NCBI RefSeq assembly: GCF_014635885.1
Contig: NZ_BMDR01000015.1
Coordinates: 1 to 39,067, forward strand
Origin: Acinetobacter vivianii
GTDB lineage: Bacteria > Pseudomonadota > Gammaproteobacteria > Pseudomonadales > Moraxellaceae
Reading direction: 5' to 3'
DNA length: 39,067 nt
In this document: one piece after another, positions 1-8,314 of the stretch
Position numbering within the stretch: the stretch's first letter is position 1
Layout: each line of letters begins with the position of its first letter
Translations under genes and position numbers: made by a program
Notes under the pieces: model-generated
What the model was told of the DNA's origin: nothing
Database searches by the model: none
What the model saw: the letters and a program-made list of their open reading frames with translations, nothing else

Positions 1-545
1 ATTAATTTTTGTTGCTGTTCTTCATTTAACGCAGGTTTACGACCCTTATATTTTTTGGCACGTTTTATAGGGTCATTTAATATATTGTCTATACCCTCTC
101 TTTGAGTTTCCCTTATTACAGCTCTTTGAAATTGAGCTATTGCACCAAAGAAATGAAAGATTAATTCATCCATTGGGCTATTGCTCAGGGCATTAAATGT
201 TAAATTTTCATGCAGAAATTTTACACTCACGCCTTTAGCCTTAAATTGATTGACCAGTTCAATCAGTAGGCCAATGTCACGCGCAAGCCGATCTAAAGAA
301 TGGATTACAACAGTATCGCCTTTCCGAGCATATCTAAACAGCTCTTGAAGCTGAGGGCGATTTTTCTTATTACCAGATACCTTATCTGTGAACACTACAT
401 CACATTTTACATCGGCTAATTGGCGTGAAGTATTCTGATCTTTACTGGAAACACGGATATAACCAATTGTTTGAGTAGGTGGTAAAGGTGATTGATCTAT
501 TGCGTCCTCTATATCAATCGTTCGTGTGTCGTGAACTTCTTTCAC
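1..545 (-). CDS. Serine recombinase (resolvase), N-terminal part of a gene crossing the window join
   Basis: N-terminal 181 codons of a small serine resolvase; the rest lies at 38962-38800 once the circle is closed, giving about 235 residues. The visible protein starts at a GTG (545-543) and carries the resolvase catalytic signature YIRVSSKDQ, the segment FTDKVSGNKKNRPQL and the DRLARD motif, all typical of the Tn3/Hin-type resolvase-invertase family. Such enzymes bind a res site next to their own gene and resolve plasmid dimers. The start is supported by a leftward promoter TTGATT-17 bp-TATAAC (607-579) and by the res-like region just upstream. The gene's 3' end overlaps the TetR gene, so the two are probably co-transcribed. 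Other possibility: an invertase; the three-subsite upstream region argues for resolution. Confidence 0.9.
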   Translation of the reverse strand, partial: MKEVHDTRTIDIEDAIDQSPLPPTQTIGYIRVSSKDQNTSRQLADVKCDVVFTDKVSGNKKNRPQLQELFRYARKGDTVVIHSLDRLARDIGLLIELVNQFKAKGVSVKFLHENLTFNALSNSPMDELIFHFFGAIAQFQRAVIRETQREGIDNILNDPIKRAKKYKGRKPALNEEQQQKL

Positions 546-554
546 TTTTAAAAC

Positions 555-670
555 CTAACAAAATACATTAACCCTAATGTTATACCTGTAACAAAATTGA
601 TAATCAACCCTATTGTTATGGTTTATATAGGGGAGTAAAATTATAACAATAGGGTATACCCTATTGTTAT
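555..670. promoter_or_regulatory. Candidate res site with three dyad subsites
   Basis: Three inverted-repeat sites share the half-site ATAACAATAGGG or close variants. Site I (643-670) is a perfect 28-bp palindrome of ATAACAATAGGGTA and its complement. Site II (about 588-619) pairs GTAACAAAATTG with ACCCTATTGTTAT. Site III (about 555-583) pairs CTAACAAAATAC with ACCCTAATGTTAT. In Tn3/gamma-delta res sites the crossover site I is also 28 bp and lies farthest from the resolvase gene, as here. The leftward resolvase promoter (TTGATT 607-602, TATAAC 584-579) lies inside sites II and III, so bound resolvase would repress itself. Site I could instead be an operator of the adjacent TetR-type protein. 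Confidence 0.7.
613..641 (+). promoter_or_regulatory. Putative rightward promoter for the 0.68-2.7 kb genes
   Basis: TTGTTA at 613-618, a 17-bp spacer, then TAAAAT at 636-641. It is followed directly by the 28-bp palindrome at 643-670 and then by the first small gene at 683. The palindrome would cover the transcription start, so whichever protein binds it could repress the toxin operon. Confidence 0.45.
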
Positions 671-682
671 ATGGAGTGAGTT

Positions 683-835
683 ATGGGTTTAGTTTTGACA
701 ATTATCGTATTGCCATTTGCTATGAAGTGGTCACTTGATAGATACAAAACCGGAGAGAAATTTTTTCGGTATATTTTCTTTCTTTTTTCAATTCTTTTTG
801 TCTGTGCATTATTTAAACTAATCACAAAGTTTTAA
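683..835 (+). CDS. Small membrane protein, 50 residues
   Basis: Short open frame starting MGLVLTIIVLPFAMKW and ending KLITKF. It has a GGAG ribosome site about 7 bases before the ATG. Two hydrophobic stretches (residues about 2-15 and 29-46) separated by a charged turn (DRYKTGEK) predict a two-helix inner-membrane peptide. It lies between the res/promoter region and the 73-residue gene, 11 nt from the latter, and is probably the first gene of the toxin operon. I do not recognise the family. Its coding status rests on the ribosome site, position and hydrophobic pattern. Confidence 0.5.
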   Translation: MGLVLTIIVLPFAMKWSLDRYKTGEKFFRYIFFLFSILFVCALFKLITKF

Positions 836-846
836 AGGATAAAGCA

Positions 847-1068
847 ATGATTAATTTTGATGATTTAAGTGAATCTGAGCTATATAGATTGGCTCAGTCT
901 GGCATTGGTAACAGAATAAGCCTTAGAACTTCAGGGGCTTTACCTGAAGATGATAGAGAAGCCCTTTCTCAAGAGCTTCAAAATTTATACGCGCTTGATA
1001 AAAGACAGCTTATACAATCTATAAAGCGTCATGCTGAAGCGTTTAAGCATGAAAAGTCGAAACAATAG
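847..1068 (+). CDS. Small hydrophilic protein upstream of zeta-type toxin; possible antitoxin
   Basis: A 73-residue charged, helix-rich protein preceded by AAGGAT. It sits 7 nt upstream of the zeta-type toxin gene in the same direction. In epsilon-zeta modules a small antitoxin gene normally precedes the toxin, so position makes this the obvious antitoxin candidate. I see no clear sequence match to epsilon, and no DNA-binding motif. The function is inferred from context only. It could instead be a chaperone or adaptor for the large protein that follows. Confidence 0.7.
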   Translation: MINFDDLSESELYRLAQSGIGNRISLRTSGALPEDDREALSQELQNLYALDKRQLIQSIKRHAEAFKHEKSKQ

Positions 1069-1075
1069 GTGAGCT

Positions 1076-2728
1076 ATGGATAATCAATACAGACTAAGTG
1101 ATGAAGAACATCAACAAGTCTTTGAGAAAATAAAAAAGGACTTCCTTAATAATTCACTGTCTGTAGTAAATCCAAAAGTAGTTATTACAGGTGGGCAACC
1201 CGCTTCAGGTAAAGGCAAGTTGGCTAGGGATGCAATAGATGAATTTAAGGATAAAGGGGGGAGTGTAATCATCGACCCTGATCAATTGAGATCCTATCAT
1301 CCTAAATATGACCACTTGCAGAACCTCGATGATAAGACCTCAGCAGGTTATACCCATCATGATGCTAAAAAGTGGAGTCTGGAGTTAATAGAAGAAGCCA
1401 CAGCTCATAAGAAAAATATTGTACTCGATCAAACCAGTGCTGATTTTGACACATTAAAAAATACAGTACAGAACTTCAGGGATAAGGGCTATAAAAGTGT
1501 AGAGCTGAAGATAATGTCTGTTCCAGAAATGGCCTCTAGGCAGGGCATTTATCATCGTTATGAAATGGAAAAAAGCCTTTATGGTACTGGCCGTTTTGTT
1601 AACGTGGACGTACACAATGAAATCTACAACAAGCTTGAAAAAACTGTAGAGCGTTTAAAAGATGAACAGATCGTGGACAAGTTAACTGTTTATGATCGAC
1701 ATTACAAAACGATTGAACAGAAAGATTTTACACTGGAGAGAAACAGGGAGTTCACAGATCAAGAACGCCAACAACATGAGTATAAGTGGTTTAAAGTGAT
1801 TGAAGCTATGGAGACACGCTTTGCACCATTAACCGAGTTGGAGATTGTGAGAGGACTTCAGGAAAATGATAGGCTGAAGTTGAATAATCAAAAGTTGGTC
1901 AATGAACTTCCCCCAGTTGATATAAAAACAGGTGAAAGAATGGATATTCAGGTAGTTACAAATCAGACCAGTAACTTATTAGTTGCTAAAGATGGTTTTG
2001 AAAAACACGATGGTTATGTGTCCAAGAATATTAAATCTGAGGGACAAGAAAATTTAATTCTCATGCGTCAAAACCGTGATCATATTGAGCTTATTAATGT
2101 AACCAAGAATGAGCTATTGCTTGATACCAAGATAGATAAGCACGACCCCAAAGAAGCCGAGAAGATTACATTAGACACATACCAGAAAATTAAAGATCAA
2201 ATCATTGGTTTAGAAAATAAAGTTACTCTTGAGATACAGCCACAAGAGCCAACAAAAGACATAACGTTAAGTAGAGATCAAATCATCAATGATGTGCGTG
2301 TACACTTAAAGACTGAGGGCAAACTAGGCGCAGACTTTGCAAAGTCTGCAAATGGCGTAGCAGTAGCGCGTGGTGACTATATTAAGTTGACTGAAGCATA
2401 CTCACAAAAAGATGGGTTGTTTAAATCAACTGAATTGCCAAAAGGTGCCGAGGTAAGAATTACCGGCCATACTTCAAAAAAAGGTGAAACCTACGCAACT
2501 GGAACATATAACAATCGAGAAGTAGAACTGAAGATTAGAAACGTACAAGCAAGTTATGGCGATCAGTACCAAAAACAGTATGAAACTAATCCTAAAGTTA
2601 AACAGGCCGTAGATCAGAAAGCTACAGCGCAGCAAAACAACTTAAAGGCACCAGTTACCCCAAAGGCTCAAGAGTTGAGCGCGTCAACTCCAAAGCAAGA
2701 TAAGCCATCATCAAGAATGAAGTTTTAA
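1076..2728 (+). CDS. Zeta-toxin family kinase with relaxase-like C-terminal domain
   Basis: 550 residues. The N-terminal part is a zeta-toxin type P-loop kinase: Walker A in GGQPASGKGK (residues 39-48), then IIDPDQLRSYHP and LDQTSADF, which match the substrate-side and core-strand motifs of zeta enzymes. Zeta toxins phosphorylate UDP-N-acetylglucosamine and block cell-wall synthesis. Residues about 395-515 match, on inspection, the C-terminal part of this plasmid's relaxase: both have an (S/T)xDxIIxxVRxxLK stretch, then GLFK, KGxE and an SY(G/S)DxY ending. C-terminal signals of that kind steer relaxases to the VirD4 coupling protein, so this toxin may be carried through the secretion channel. 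That is inference. A terminator follows at 2755-2790. The frame ends 4 bases past the start of the convergent nuclease stop region. Confidence 0.85.
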   Translation: MDNQYRLSDEEHQQVFEKIKKDFLNNSLSVVNPKVVITGGQPASGKGKLARDAIDEFKDKGGSVIIDPDQLRSYHPKYDHLQNLDDKTSAGYTHHDAKKWSLELIEEATAHKKNIVLDQTSADFDTLKNTVQNFRDKGYKSVELKIMSVPEMASRQGIYHRYEMEKSLYGTGRFVNVDVHNEIYNKLEKTVERLKDEQIVDKLTVYDRHYKTIEQKDFTLERNREFTDQERQQHEYKWFKVIEAMETRFAPLTELEIVRGLQENDRLKLNNQKLVNELPPVDIKTGERMDIQVVTNQTSNLLVAKDGFEKHDGYVSKNIKSEGQENLILMRQNRDHIELINVTKNELLLDTKIDKHDPKEAEKITLDTYQKIKDQIIGLENKVTLEIQPQEPTKDITLSRDQIINDVRVHLKTEGKLGADFAKSANGVAVARGDYIKLTEAYSQKDGLFKSTELPKGAEVRITGHTSKKGETYATGTYNNREVELKIRNVQASYGDQYQKQYETNPKVKQAVDQKATAQQNNLKAPVTPKAQELSASTPKQDKPSSRMKF

Positions 2729-3207
2729 TAGTTTTTACGCCATTCATAAGGATTAATCGGATTAGGGCTTTTCCATAATCCGATTTTTTTTGTTCTAGCA
2801 TTATTTTCAAGCTGTAAATATTCCTGATCTGCAAGTTTGTAACGGTATGCCCAAGCATACCCACTAGCGACCATTGCTTTATTTACGTTCAACTTATTCA
2901 AATAGACTTCACCGAGGAAACGGCCGTAATTATCAGTGCCGTGCTCTTTGATAAGAACATTTTGATTCATGACCATAGACATTAAATATTGTTTTGCTTG
3001 GGCACTGTAGGGCTGTGCTGGAGCTGCTTTTTCTTTGTGTGAAACTTCAGGGGCATCTATATTCACCAACCTAACTCGATACTTAGCATTGTTTGGCTTG
3101 GTGACACTTATAGTATCTCCATCATATACATAAGTGACTTTGGCGTAATAGTCGGCTTGGGTATGAGCACTTAAAAAAAGTAATGGAATTAAAAGTAGTT
3201 TTTTCAT
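2725..3207 (-). CDS. Secreted thermonuclease-like (staphylococcal nuclease family) protein
   Basis: 160 residues with a signal peptide (MKKLLLIPLLFLSAHTQA) and a staphylococcal-nuclease fold: YVYDGDTISV, RLVNIDAPEV, GTDNYGRFLGEVY and KKIGLWKSPNPINPYEWRK. The Asp, Arg and Glu positions of the nuclease active site appear present in these motifs. These enzymes cut DNA or RNA using calcium. It is the last gene of the secretion locus, 140 nt downstream of the proline-rich protein. Such nucleases recur in plasmid transfer regions, perhaps degrading extracellular or periplasmic DNA around the channel. The 3' end meets the convergent zeta-toxin gene with a 4-nt overlap. Confidence 0.9.
   Translation of the reverse strand: MKKLLLIPLLFLSAHTQADYYAKVTYVYDGDTISVTKPNNAKYRVRLVNIDAPEVSHKEKAAPAQPYSAQAKQYLMSMVMNQNVLIKEHGTDNYGRFLGEVYLNKLNVNKAMVASGYAWAYRYKLADQEYLQLENNARTKKIGLWKSPNPINPYEWRKNY
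2755..2790 (+). terminator. Terminator of the zeta-toxin gene, inside the convergent nuclease gene
   Basis: A perfect 10-bp stem, AATCGGATTA with TAATCCGATT, an 11-base loop and a run of T at 2784-2791. It serves plus-strand transcripts yet lies within the last 25 codons of the minus-strand nuclease gene, so one stretch is both coding and terminating. Confidence 0.75.
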
Positions 3208-3240
3208 AACTCACCTTAGTTATTATCTTTGAAATTTGAG

Positions 3241-3349
3241 TACCGATGCTTGGTCATTTCAGCAAATTAGCTGAAAAGACCAGGCATCTAATTTAACGAT
3301 CAATTTTAAGAAGTTATACAAGGCGGGGTTTTGTCAGAATGGTCAATTA
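3241..3349 (-). repeat. 109-bp 3'-end module, copy 1 (second copy at 22847-22955)
   Basis: Near-identical in direct orientation to 22847-22955. In both places it begins, on the minus strand, at the stop codon of an unrelated gene (here the proline-rich protein, there the AcrVA2-like gene). It contains a long hairpin at 3248-3284: TTTCAGC with GCTGAAA around a 6-base loop, flanked by TGCTTGGTC with GACCAGGCA. It has no strong T-run, so it looks like a transcript 3'-end or stability element more than a classic terminator. Confidence 0.8.
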
Positions 3350-3856
3350 AAGGTTAGGGTTTCTTTGACGCAAAACCTTTAGTTCCTCTTTTGTGATCGC
3401 TTCCTGATTGATAACTTTGCTTTCAATAGCATTGATCTGAGCGTTCGCATTGACAGCCTTAATATAATTCATATCCTCTTGGCTTAACTCAGGCATAACA
3501 TCCTCAGCAGAATAGATTTGCTCAACTGGTTCTTTGGCCGGAGCTGCTTTTACCGTAGCAACTTGAGGTTCTGGTTCTGGTTTTACTGGACTTGGTTTAA
3601 TTGCTTCAGGGGCTTTTTTAACTTCAGTACCGGCTTTGACTTCAGTTTTAGTAATCGTGGTTGCCAGTGGGCTATTAGGGCTTTGACTAACAGTAACGGT
3701 TTTTGCATCTGTTTTGACTTCTAAGGTGCCTTTCGCTGCTGTTAGGGATGGTTGGTCTACTTCAATTGCAACAGGCGTTTCTATCGCATTCTGTGCGGTT
3801 TCAGCGTGAGTATTTAAACCCACAAGTGCCAAACTTATTAAGAGAGTCTTTTTCAT
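3347..3856 (-). CDS. Secreted proline- and alanine-rich protein of the transfer locus
   Basis: 169 residues: signal peptide (MKKTLLISLALVGLNTHA), then a low-complexity region with repeated Pro-Glu and Lys-Pro stretches (about 80-110), ending in a charged helical tail. The composition resembles periplasm-spanning linkers such as TonB, but no TonB box or C-terminal domain is visible. It lies just downstream of VirB5, separated by a terminator hairpin (3881-3911). I do not recognise the family. A role at the cell envelope near the pilus is inferred from the signal peptide and location. Confidence 0.75.
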   Translation of the reverse strand: MKKTLLISLALVGLNTHAETAQNAIETPVAIEVDQPSLTAAKGTLEVKTDAKTVTVSQSPNSPLATTITKTEVKAGTEVKKAPEAIKPSPVKPEPEPQVATVKAAPAKEPVEQIYSAEDVMPELSQEDMNYIKAVNANAQINAIESKVINQEAITKEELKVLRQRNPNL

Positions 3857-3880
3857 CGAGGAATCCTGAAAAAATAGGCA

Positions 3881-3911
3881 AAAAAAAGGCTAACAATAAA
3901 AATTGTTAGCC
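3881..3911 (-). terminator. Terminator after VirB5
   Basis: Perfect 10-bp stem GGCTAACAAT/ATTGTTAGCC with a 4-base loop. Read on the minus strand it is followed by seven T (3887-3881). It would end or attenuate the virB transcript before the proline-rich gene and the nuclease. Confidence 0.8.
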
Positions 3912-3923
3912 AGAATTTGAAGA

Positions 3924-4559
3924 TTAGTTACCAAACCAAGTCTTAAAGCTTTGGGTACTGGTAACACCGCTAGATGCGCTGTTAGATGCAAGGTTAGTCT
4001 GTACAGCAGATAACTTAGCACCAATAGAATTAATGTAGCCTTGTTCAATTGCAATCGCATTTGCCAAGTCTTGGGCTTCTTTAATATTACGGGTTGAATT
4101 GATTTTATTCTTCAGTGAAGACAAGTTTGCAATATGCTCGTTTAACGCATTATACGAAGCATCACTAAATGCAAAACCTGTTTTCACAGTGTTGTAGTTA
4201 CGCTTGTAAGAATCGTTTGATAACAATTCATTCATGCCTTGAGTGCCAATTGTAGTAAGCACTTTGTCATAAGTTTTTTGAGCTGTACCAAAGCTTCCGG
4301 TTTTTTGGTTCGCTACAACGTCTTGCCAAGAACCTGATACAACATCAACGTTTTTGGTAGATGAGCCAATACCATAACTTCCAGTAGTAGACTCATATTG
4401 CTTTTTCATGATTTCGTATTGTTGCTGCATTTGCACCAACTGCTTAACCATGTTTGCGACCGCTGTAGGGTCAAAAACCACATCCCAAGCATTAGCCTGA
4501 TTAGTTGTAAAGGCTAACGCAAGAGCGATAGCCGATACTTTTATTTTGTTCATTTTCAT
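3924..4559 (-). CDS. virB5: VirB5-like minor pilin
   Basis: 211 residues with a signal peptide (NKIKVSAIALALAFTTNQANA) and mature start WDVVFDPTAVANMVKQL. The long helical body and the motif AQDLANAIAIEQGYI match VirB5/TraC family pilus-tip proteins. The start overlaps the VirB4 stop by 4 nt (ATGA), so the two are translationally coupled. The same VVFDPT and DLANAIAIE motifs recur in the C-terminal half of the 10076-11323 fusion protein, so the plasmid carries two VirB5-type domains. Family assignment is by motif and position. Confidence 0.85.
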   Translation of the reverse strand: MKMNKIKVSAIALALAFTTNQANAWDVVFDPTAVANMVKQLVQMQQQYEIMKKQYESTTGSYGIGSSTKNVDVVSGSWQDVVANQKTGSFGTAQKTYDKVLTTIGTQGMNELLSNDSYKRNYNTVKTGFAFSDASYNALNEHIANLSSLKNKINSTRNIKEAQDLANAIAIEQGYINSIGAKLSAVQTNLASNSASSGVTSTQSFKTWFGN

Positions 4560-7267
4560 GATTTCACCTTGTCATTAAAAGTATCAACCCACTGGTTATA
4601 GGTTAAATTTTCGCCTTTATCTAAAATTTCCGCAAGTATGTTGTGTCTTACTTCGTTACCAGAAAGAATCGGAATAATTTCTGACATATTGGATAGGTCT
4701 AGTTTACTGATAACAGAATCATGAGAGTTCTTGATCATAAATAAACGTTTGTGCGGAGGTGTATTAACAACCCATTCGTATTCAAACTCAGTACAACCTA
4801 AACCTGCTTTTTGTTCATCACCCATATAGGTTTTTCGGTTCGCTTTATCGTTTGGCAGTAAAATTGTAGTTTTAAACTGGCCGATCAAGTCATCATCACT
4901 GGTGATAACTTCAGGCGTTGGAGTAACGAAAATCATCATACCGTTACGTCTACGGTATGTTGTAAGCATGATCTTCAGCCATTCTTTGTTAATAGGGTTA
5001 CTGATATAACGTTGACCTTCCTCAACTACCACAATAAACGGTTTACCTTGTGACATAGCTAAGTCAATGCGGTGGAAAATGTACATAGACATTGCACCTA
5101 GAACGACATCATTATTGATAACATTCTTCATTTCATAGCCAAAGATTCTAGCCCCCTCAATCGAGAAGTTATCATTTTCATTATCAAAAATGTTTGCCAA
5201 GTGACCAGAGCCAACCCACTTACTCATACGTTCAGCAAGGTTATTATCTGTAGGCATACCAAAATAGCTAATGAAGTTTCTAAGGCGACGACGAGATTTA
5301 TCGTAGCGATAAATACTTTCAATAACGTCACTGATTTTCTTTTCTTCAGCAGTAGTTAATGGCTTTGGATTACCAAGCTCATTGTAATCTTGACCCATAA
5401 AAGCGAAAAGTTTTGACAGGAATAAGCGGTTCGCTTCTGTGTCATCTAGCTGCAAAGGATTCCAACCAGTAGGCACCAATTCACTTAATACAGTGTGATT
5501 ACCGCCCATTGCTTTAACCCAAACACTAGCTGAATATTCAAAATCGAAATGGAATATATAAGGTTCGTGTTTATCAGCAGCCGTTAATAAAGCATTAATC
5601 AAAGTGGTTTTACCACCACCTGTACCAGTCGTAACACGGGTATGACCTACATCAAATTCATGGAAGTTAAAGAAATAAGGTGTATTGCTTATTGTCTTTA
5701 ACTGGATGATGAAATCACCCCAATGGTTATTTTTTTTCTGACCAACAGGGCTATTATGTAGACTAGCAAAACCCGCAAAATTATTAGTATTAATCGTTGC
5801 AGGTCTTTGAAGCTTGTCATAATTTCCTACCAACATTGAATAGAAAGTAGGTTCCGCGATCAGATCCTCTTTTTTAGGAATCATGTGTTTTTGTTGGAAA
5901 GCCCCGCTAGTCTTTTGCATTGCATCCTTAAAGGCTTCTTGATTACTTGCAGTAACTAGGACGTTCAAAGAAAAAATACCATTCAATTGACGACCTGAAG
6001 CAAGATCATCAATAGCTTTTGTAATTGATTCAATTTGTGATGCTGATTTGTCTTTGGTACTAATTAACTGATTTTGTCGCTTCTCACTTAGATCAATAGA
6101 TTTTTTTCTATCCATCATCATAAATGTTTCAGCGATAATTAAAGGATGATCAACTTCAAGAAACTTATCAATCATGGTGTGATCTGTTTCTTCAGGATAG
6201 TGAGCAGTCGGTAAACTATAAACGGCACCTGCTTTAATTTCACCTGTAGGAAGATGGAACGTAATAGTTCCATCAGTTTTAAAAACTCTACGTGAAAAGC
6301 CCAAGTAATTTCTAATTTCAGTAGCGTAAAGTGGGATTTCAGCTCTTTGCTGATTCAGTAGATAACTTAGAAAGTTTACAGTTTCCGAGTATAAAACTTC
6401 ATCTTTAAAGTACGTTGTTAACCGTTTTGGTTGTGCATCTTGCAGATAGTTATTAAACATACTTACTGCATTTTCCAATTCAGCAACCATTTGTTCTTTA
6501 ATATCTGAAGCAAAGAAAATATTCTTTAAGCGAAGTAAAGGCGGTTCGCTAGGGTTGTACTTACGAACGATTAAACTCACATAAATATCATTCTGGAACA
6601 TACGTTCCTTGCCTAATTTTGAATAATATTTTTCATTAAAATGATTCGCAAATTCATTACCTGTTTCTTTAGGTTGATCTGCACTCACTTCATAACGATC
6701 ATAATGAACCATAATAACGAAACGTGAACCGAGCTGTTTAAACATGTCAGCACGATATTTTTTTAAAGTACGCAATTGAGCATAACTTTTAGTTTCGTAT
6801 GTATAACCAGAAATTTTAAGGGTAGTGAAAATATCACCATTATTAAGCACTAGATTATGTTCATTAATATGGGTTATGTACGGTAAATTGTCGATTTCCA
6901 TTTTTTCTTTACCCGCTAATTCTTTATGGCTGTATTCAAAATTTTCGTTTGAAACTTTTGCATTAGAATCGTAACTATAGCCGCCAAAAACTTTGACTCC
7001 TGATAACTTACGTTTAACTGCAAACCACCAATATGAAATTCCTCTATCTTCTTCATAGGTTAAAGCTGCAAGAATCAAATAAGTGATAACAACAACGGCT
7101 ATCCCAAATTTCATGAAACCTAGAAGCATTAAGATTACGAAAACAAGACCACCCACAATAAAGAAGATACCGAATATATTCGCAGGTATATTCAGGTGTC
7201 TTGCAGCACGGGCAAGTCCTGCAAACAGCAAGTCTTTTTCTTCATCTTTTTCGGTAGTCTTGTTCAT
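4556..7267 (-). CDS. virB4: VirB3-VirB4 fusion, type IV secretion ATPase
   Basis: 903 residues. The first ~100 residues are a VirB3-like segment with two hydrophobic helices (about 28-50 and 50-68) and the YWWF region. The rest is VirB4: Walker A TGTGGGKTTL near residue 548 and Walker B FIVVVEEGQRYI near 745. VirB4 energises pilus assembly and substrate transfer at the inner membrane. Fused VirB3-VirB4 proteins are known in several P-type systems, so this is not unique. It lies between VirB2 (12 nt gap) and VirB5 (4-nt overlap), the usual order. Confidence 0.93.
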   Translation of the reverse strand: MNKTTEKDEEKDLLFAGLARAARHLNIPANIFGIFFIVGGLVFVILMLLGFMKFGIAVVVITYLILAALTYEEDRGISYWWFAVKRKLSGVKVFGGYSYDSNAKVSNENFEYSHKELAGKEKMEIDNLPYITHINEHNLVLNNGDIFTTLKISGYTYETKSYAQLRTLKKYRADMFKQLGSRFVIMVHYDRYEVSADQPKETGNEFANHFNEKYYSKLGKERMFQNDIYVSLIVRKYNPSEPPLLRLKNIFFASDIKEQMVAELENAVSMFNNYLQDAQPKRLTTYFKDEVLYSETVNFLSYLLNQQRAEIPLYATEIRNYLGFSRRVFKTDGTITFHLPTGEIKAGAVYSLPTAHYPEETDHTMIDKFLEVDHPLIIAETFMMMDRKKSIDLSEKRQNQLISTKDKSASQIESITKAIDDLASGRQLNGIFSLNVLVTASNQEAFKDAMQKTSGAFQQKHMIPKKEDLIAEPTFYSMLVGNYDKLQRPATINTNNFAGFASLHNSPVGQKKNNHWGDFIIQLKTISNTPYFFNFHEFDVGHTRVTTGTGGGKTTLINALLTAADKHEPYIFHFDFEYSASVWVKAMGGNHTVLSELVPTGWNPLQLDDTEANRLFLSKLFAFMGQDYNELGNPKPLTTAEEKKISDVIESIYRYDKSRRRLRNFISYFGMPTDNNLAERMSKWVGSGHLANIFDNENDNFSIEGARIFGYEMKNVINNDVVLGAMSMYIFHRIDLAMSQGKPFIVVVEEGQRYISNPINKEWLKIMLTTYRRRNGMMIFVTPTPEVITSDDDLIGQFKTTILLPNDKANRKTYMGDEQKAGLGCTEFEYEWVVNTPPHKRLFMIKNSHDSVISKLDLSNMSEIIPILSGNEVRHNILAEILDKGENLTYNQWVDTFNDKVKS

Positions 7268-7279
7268 AATTACCTCAGA

Positions 7280-7567
7280 TTAGTTAAAGAAGAAGCTACT
7301 GATTTCAGGGGCAAAGAAACACACTAAGGCACCAACAACCATCCCGTAACCCCATTTTTTAACTCGTTCACTAGCACCGCCAAACATATTGAACGCTACC
7401 ATGATACAGCCTGAAACGAAGGCAACCGCAGCAATGATTACCAACTCGTCATTAAACTCACTGAGTTTTTGTGCGACACGTTGCCCAAATGCAGCATTAG
7501 CGTATTGCGTATATAAAAGAATGAAAGCAAGGACTGAAAATTGTTTAAAGCGGTTTAATTGTTTCAT
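7280..7567 (-). CDS. virB2: VirB2-like major pilin
   Basis: 95 residues: signal-type N-terminus (MKQLNRFKQFSVLAFILLYTQYANA), then two hydrophobic helices (VIIAAVAFVSGCIMVAF and GMVVGALVCFFAPEISSFFF) divided by a short charged loop, as in VirB2 pilins. I chose the ATG at 7567 because AGAGGAAAA lies just ahead of it; a longer in-frame start at 7606 would overlap the VirB1 gene and add residues without signal-peptide character. It sits between VirB1 and VirB3-VirB4 as in canonical operons. Confidence 0.88.
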   Translation of the reverse strand: MKQLNRFKQFSVLAFILLYTQYANAAFGQRVAQKLSEFNDELVIIAAVAFVSGCIMVAFNMFGGASERVKKWGYGMVVGALVCFFAPEISSFFFN

Positions 7568-7580
7568 GAGATTTTCCTCT

Positions 7581-8306
7581 TTAGAAAACTTGGACGTATT
7601 GACCATTGTTTAAAGTTTTAACAAATGAAGCTTGCTGCACCGATGCTTGTTGAGGCATTGATGCATTTTGATCAACTGGATAATTTGCCCGTAAGCGAAC
7701 AGGCTCAGGCCGAGAAGCGTAAGTATCCGGTACACTCTCATTTGAGTTGCCTGAATAAGTCGGATACTGTTTTTGTTGCCAGTTAGAAAGAACAAGAATA
7801 TCGCTTGTTCTTTTTGGCTCAGAATTGTTTTTATTGAAGTTCTGGAATGTTCCACCCCCGTTTAGTGCTAGGTATTTACTGGAAACAAAACGAACATAAT
7901 TTTGCGTTTCGCGGTATGGAGGAATACCCCCAAACTTCTCAACTGCACCATGTCCGGCATTGTATCCAGCAATAACTTTGGTTAAGTCACCATTAAATCT
8001 TTTGGTCAGGAATGCAAGGTAACGTGTACCTGCAATAATGCTTTGCTCAGGCTCATATAATCGGCTTGGGTCTACACCCATCAAACGAGCTGTACTTGGT
8101 ATAACTTGCATTAGGCCACGTGCATCTTTAGGAGAGCGAGCATTAGCTTTAAATGCACTTTCTCTAGCCATAATTGCTGTCACTAGGTTAGGGTCTAGCC
8201 CGTTTGCCATTGAGTGCTTGTAGATCAGCTCGTCATAAGGCGAAGCATAGACAAGCAAGGGAGCACTACAAAAAATTCCGATTATCATGTTTTTAAGCAT
8301 TGTCAT
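7581..8306 (-). CDS. virB1: VirB1-like lytic transglycosylase
   Basis: 241 residues: signal peptide, then an SLT transglycosylase domain with ARESAFKANARSPKDARGLMQVIPSTARLMG (catalytic Glu in the first ES) and AGYNAGHGAVEKFGGIPPYRETQNYV. The last ~80 residues are low-complexity, like the processed VirB1* tail. It would open peptidoglycan for channel assembly. A dyad operator identical in core to the one ahead of the whole locus lies at 8315-8340, so this gene starts its own transcription unit virB1-B2-B3/4-B5. Confidence 0.92.
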   Translation of the reverse strand: MTMLKNMIIGIFCSAPLLVYASPYDELIYKHSMANGLDPNLVTAIMARESAFKANARSPKDARGLMQVIPSTARLMGVDPSRLYEPEQSIIAGTRYLAFLTKRFNGDLTKVIAGYNAGHGAVEKFGGIPPYRETQNYVRFVSSKYLALNGGGTFQNFNKNNSEPKRTSDILVLSNWQQKQYPTYSGNSNESVPDTYASRPEPVRLRANYPVDQNASMPQQASVQQASFVKTLNNGQYVQVF

Positions 8307-8314
8307 TATTCCTT

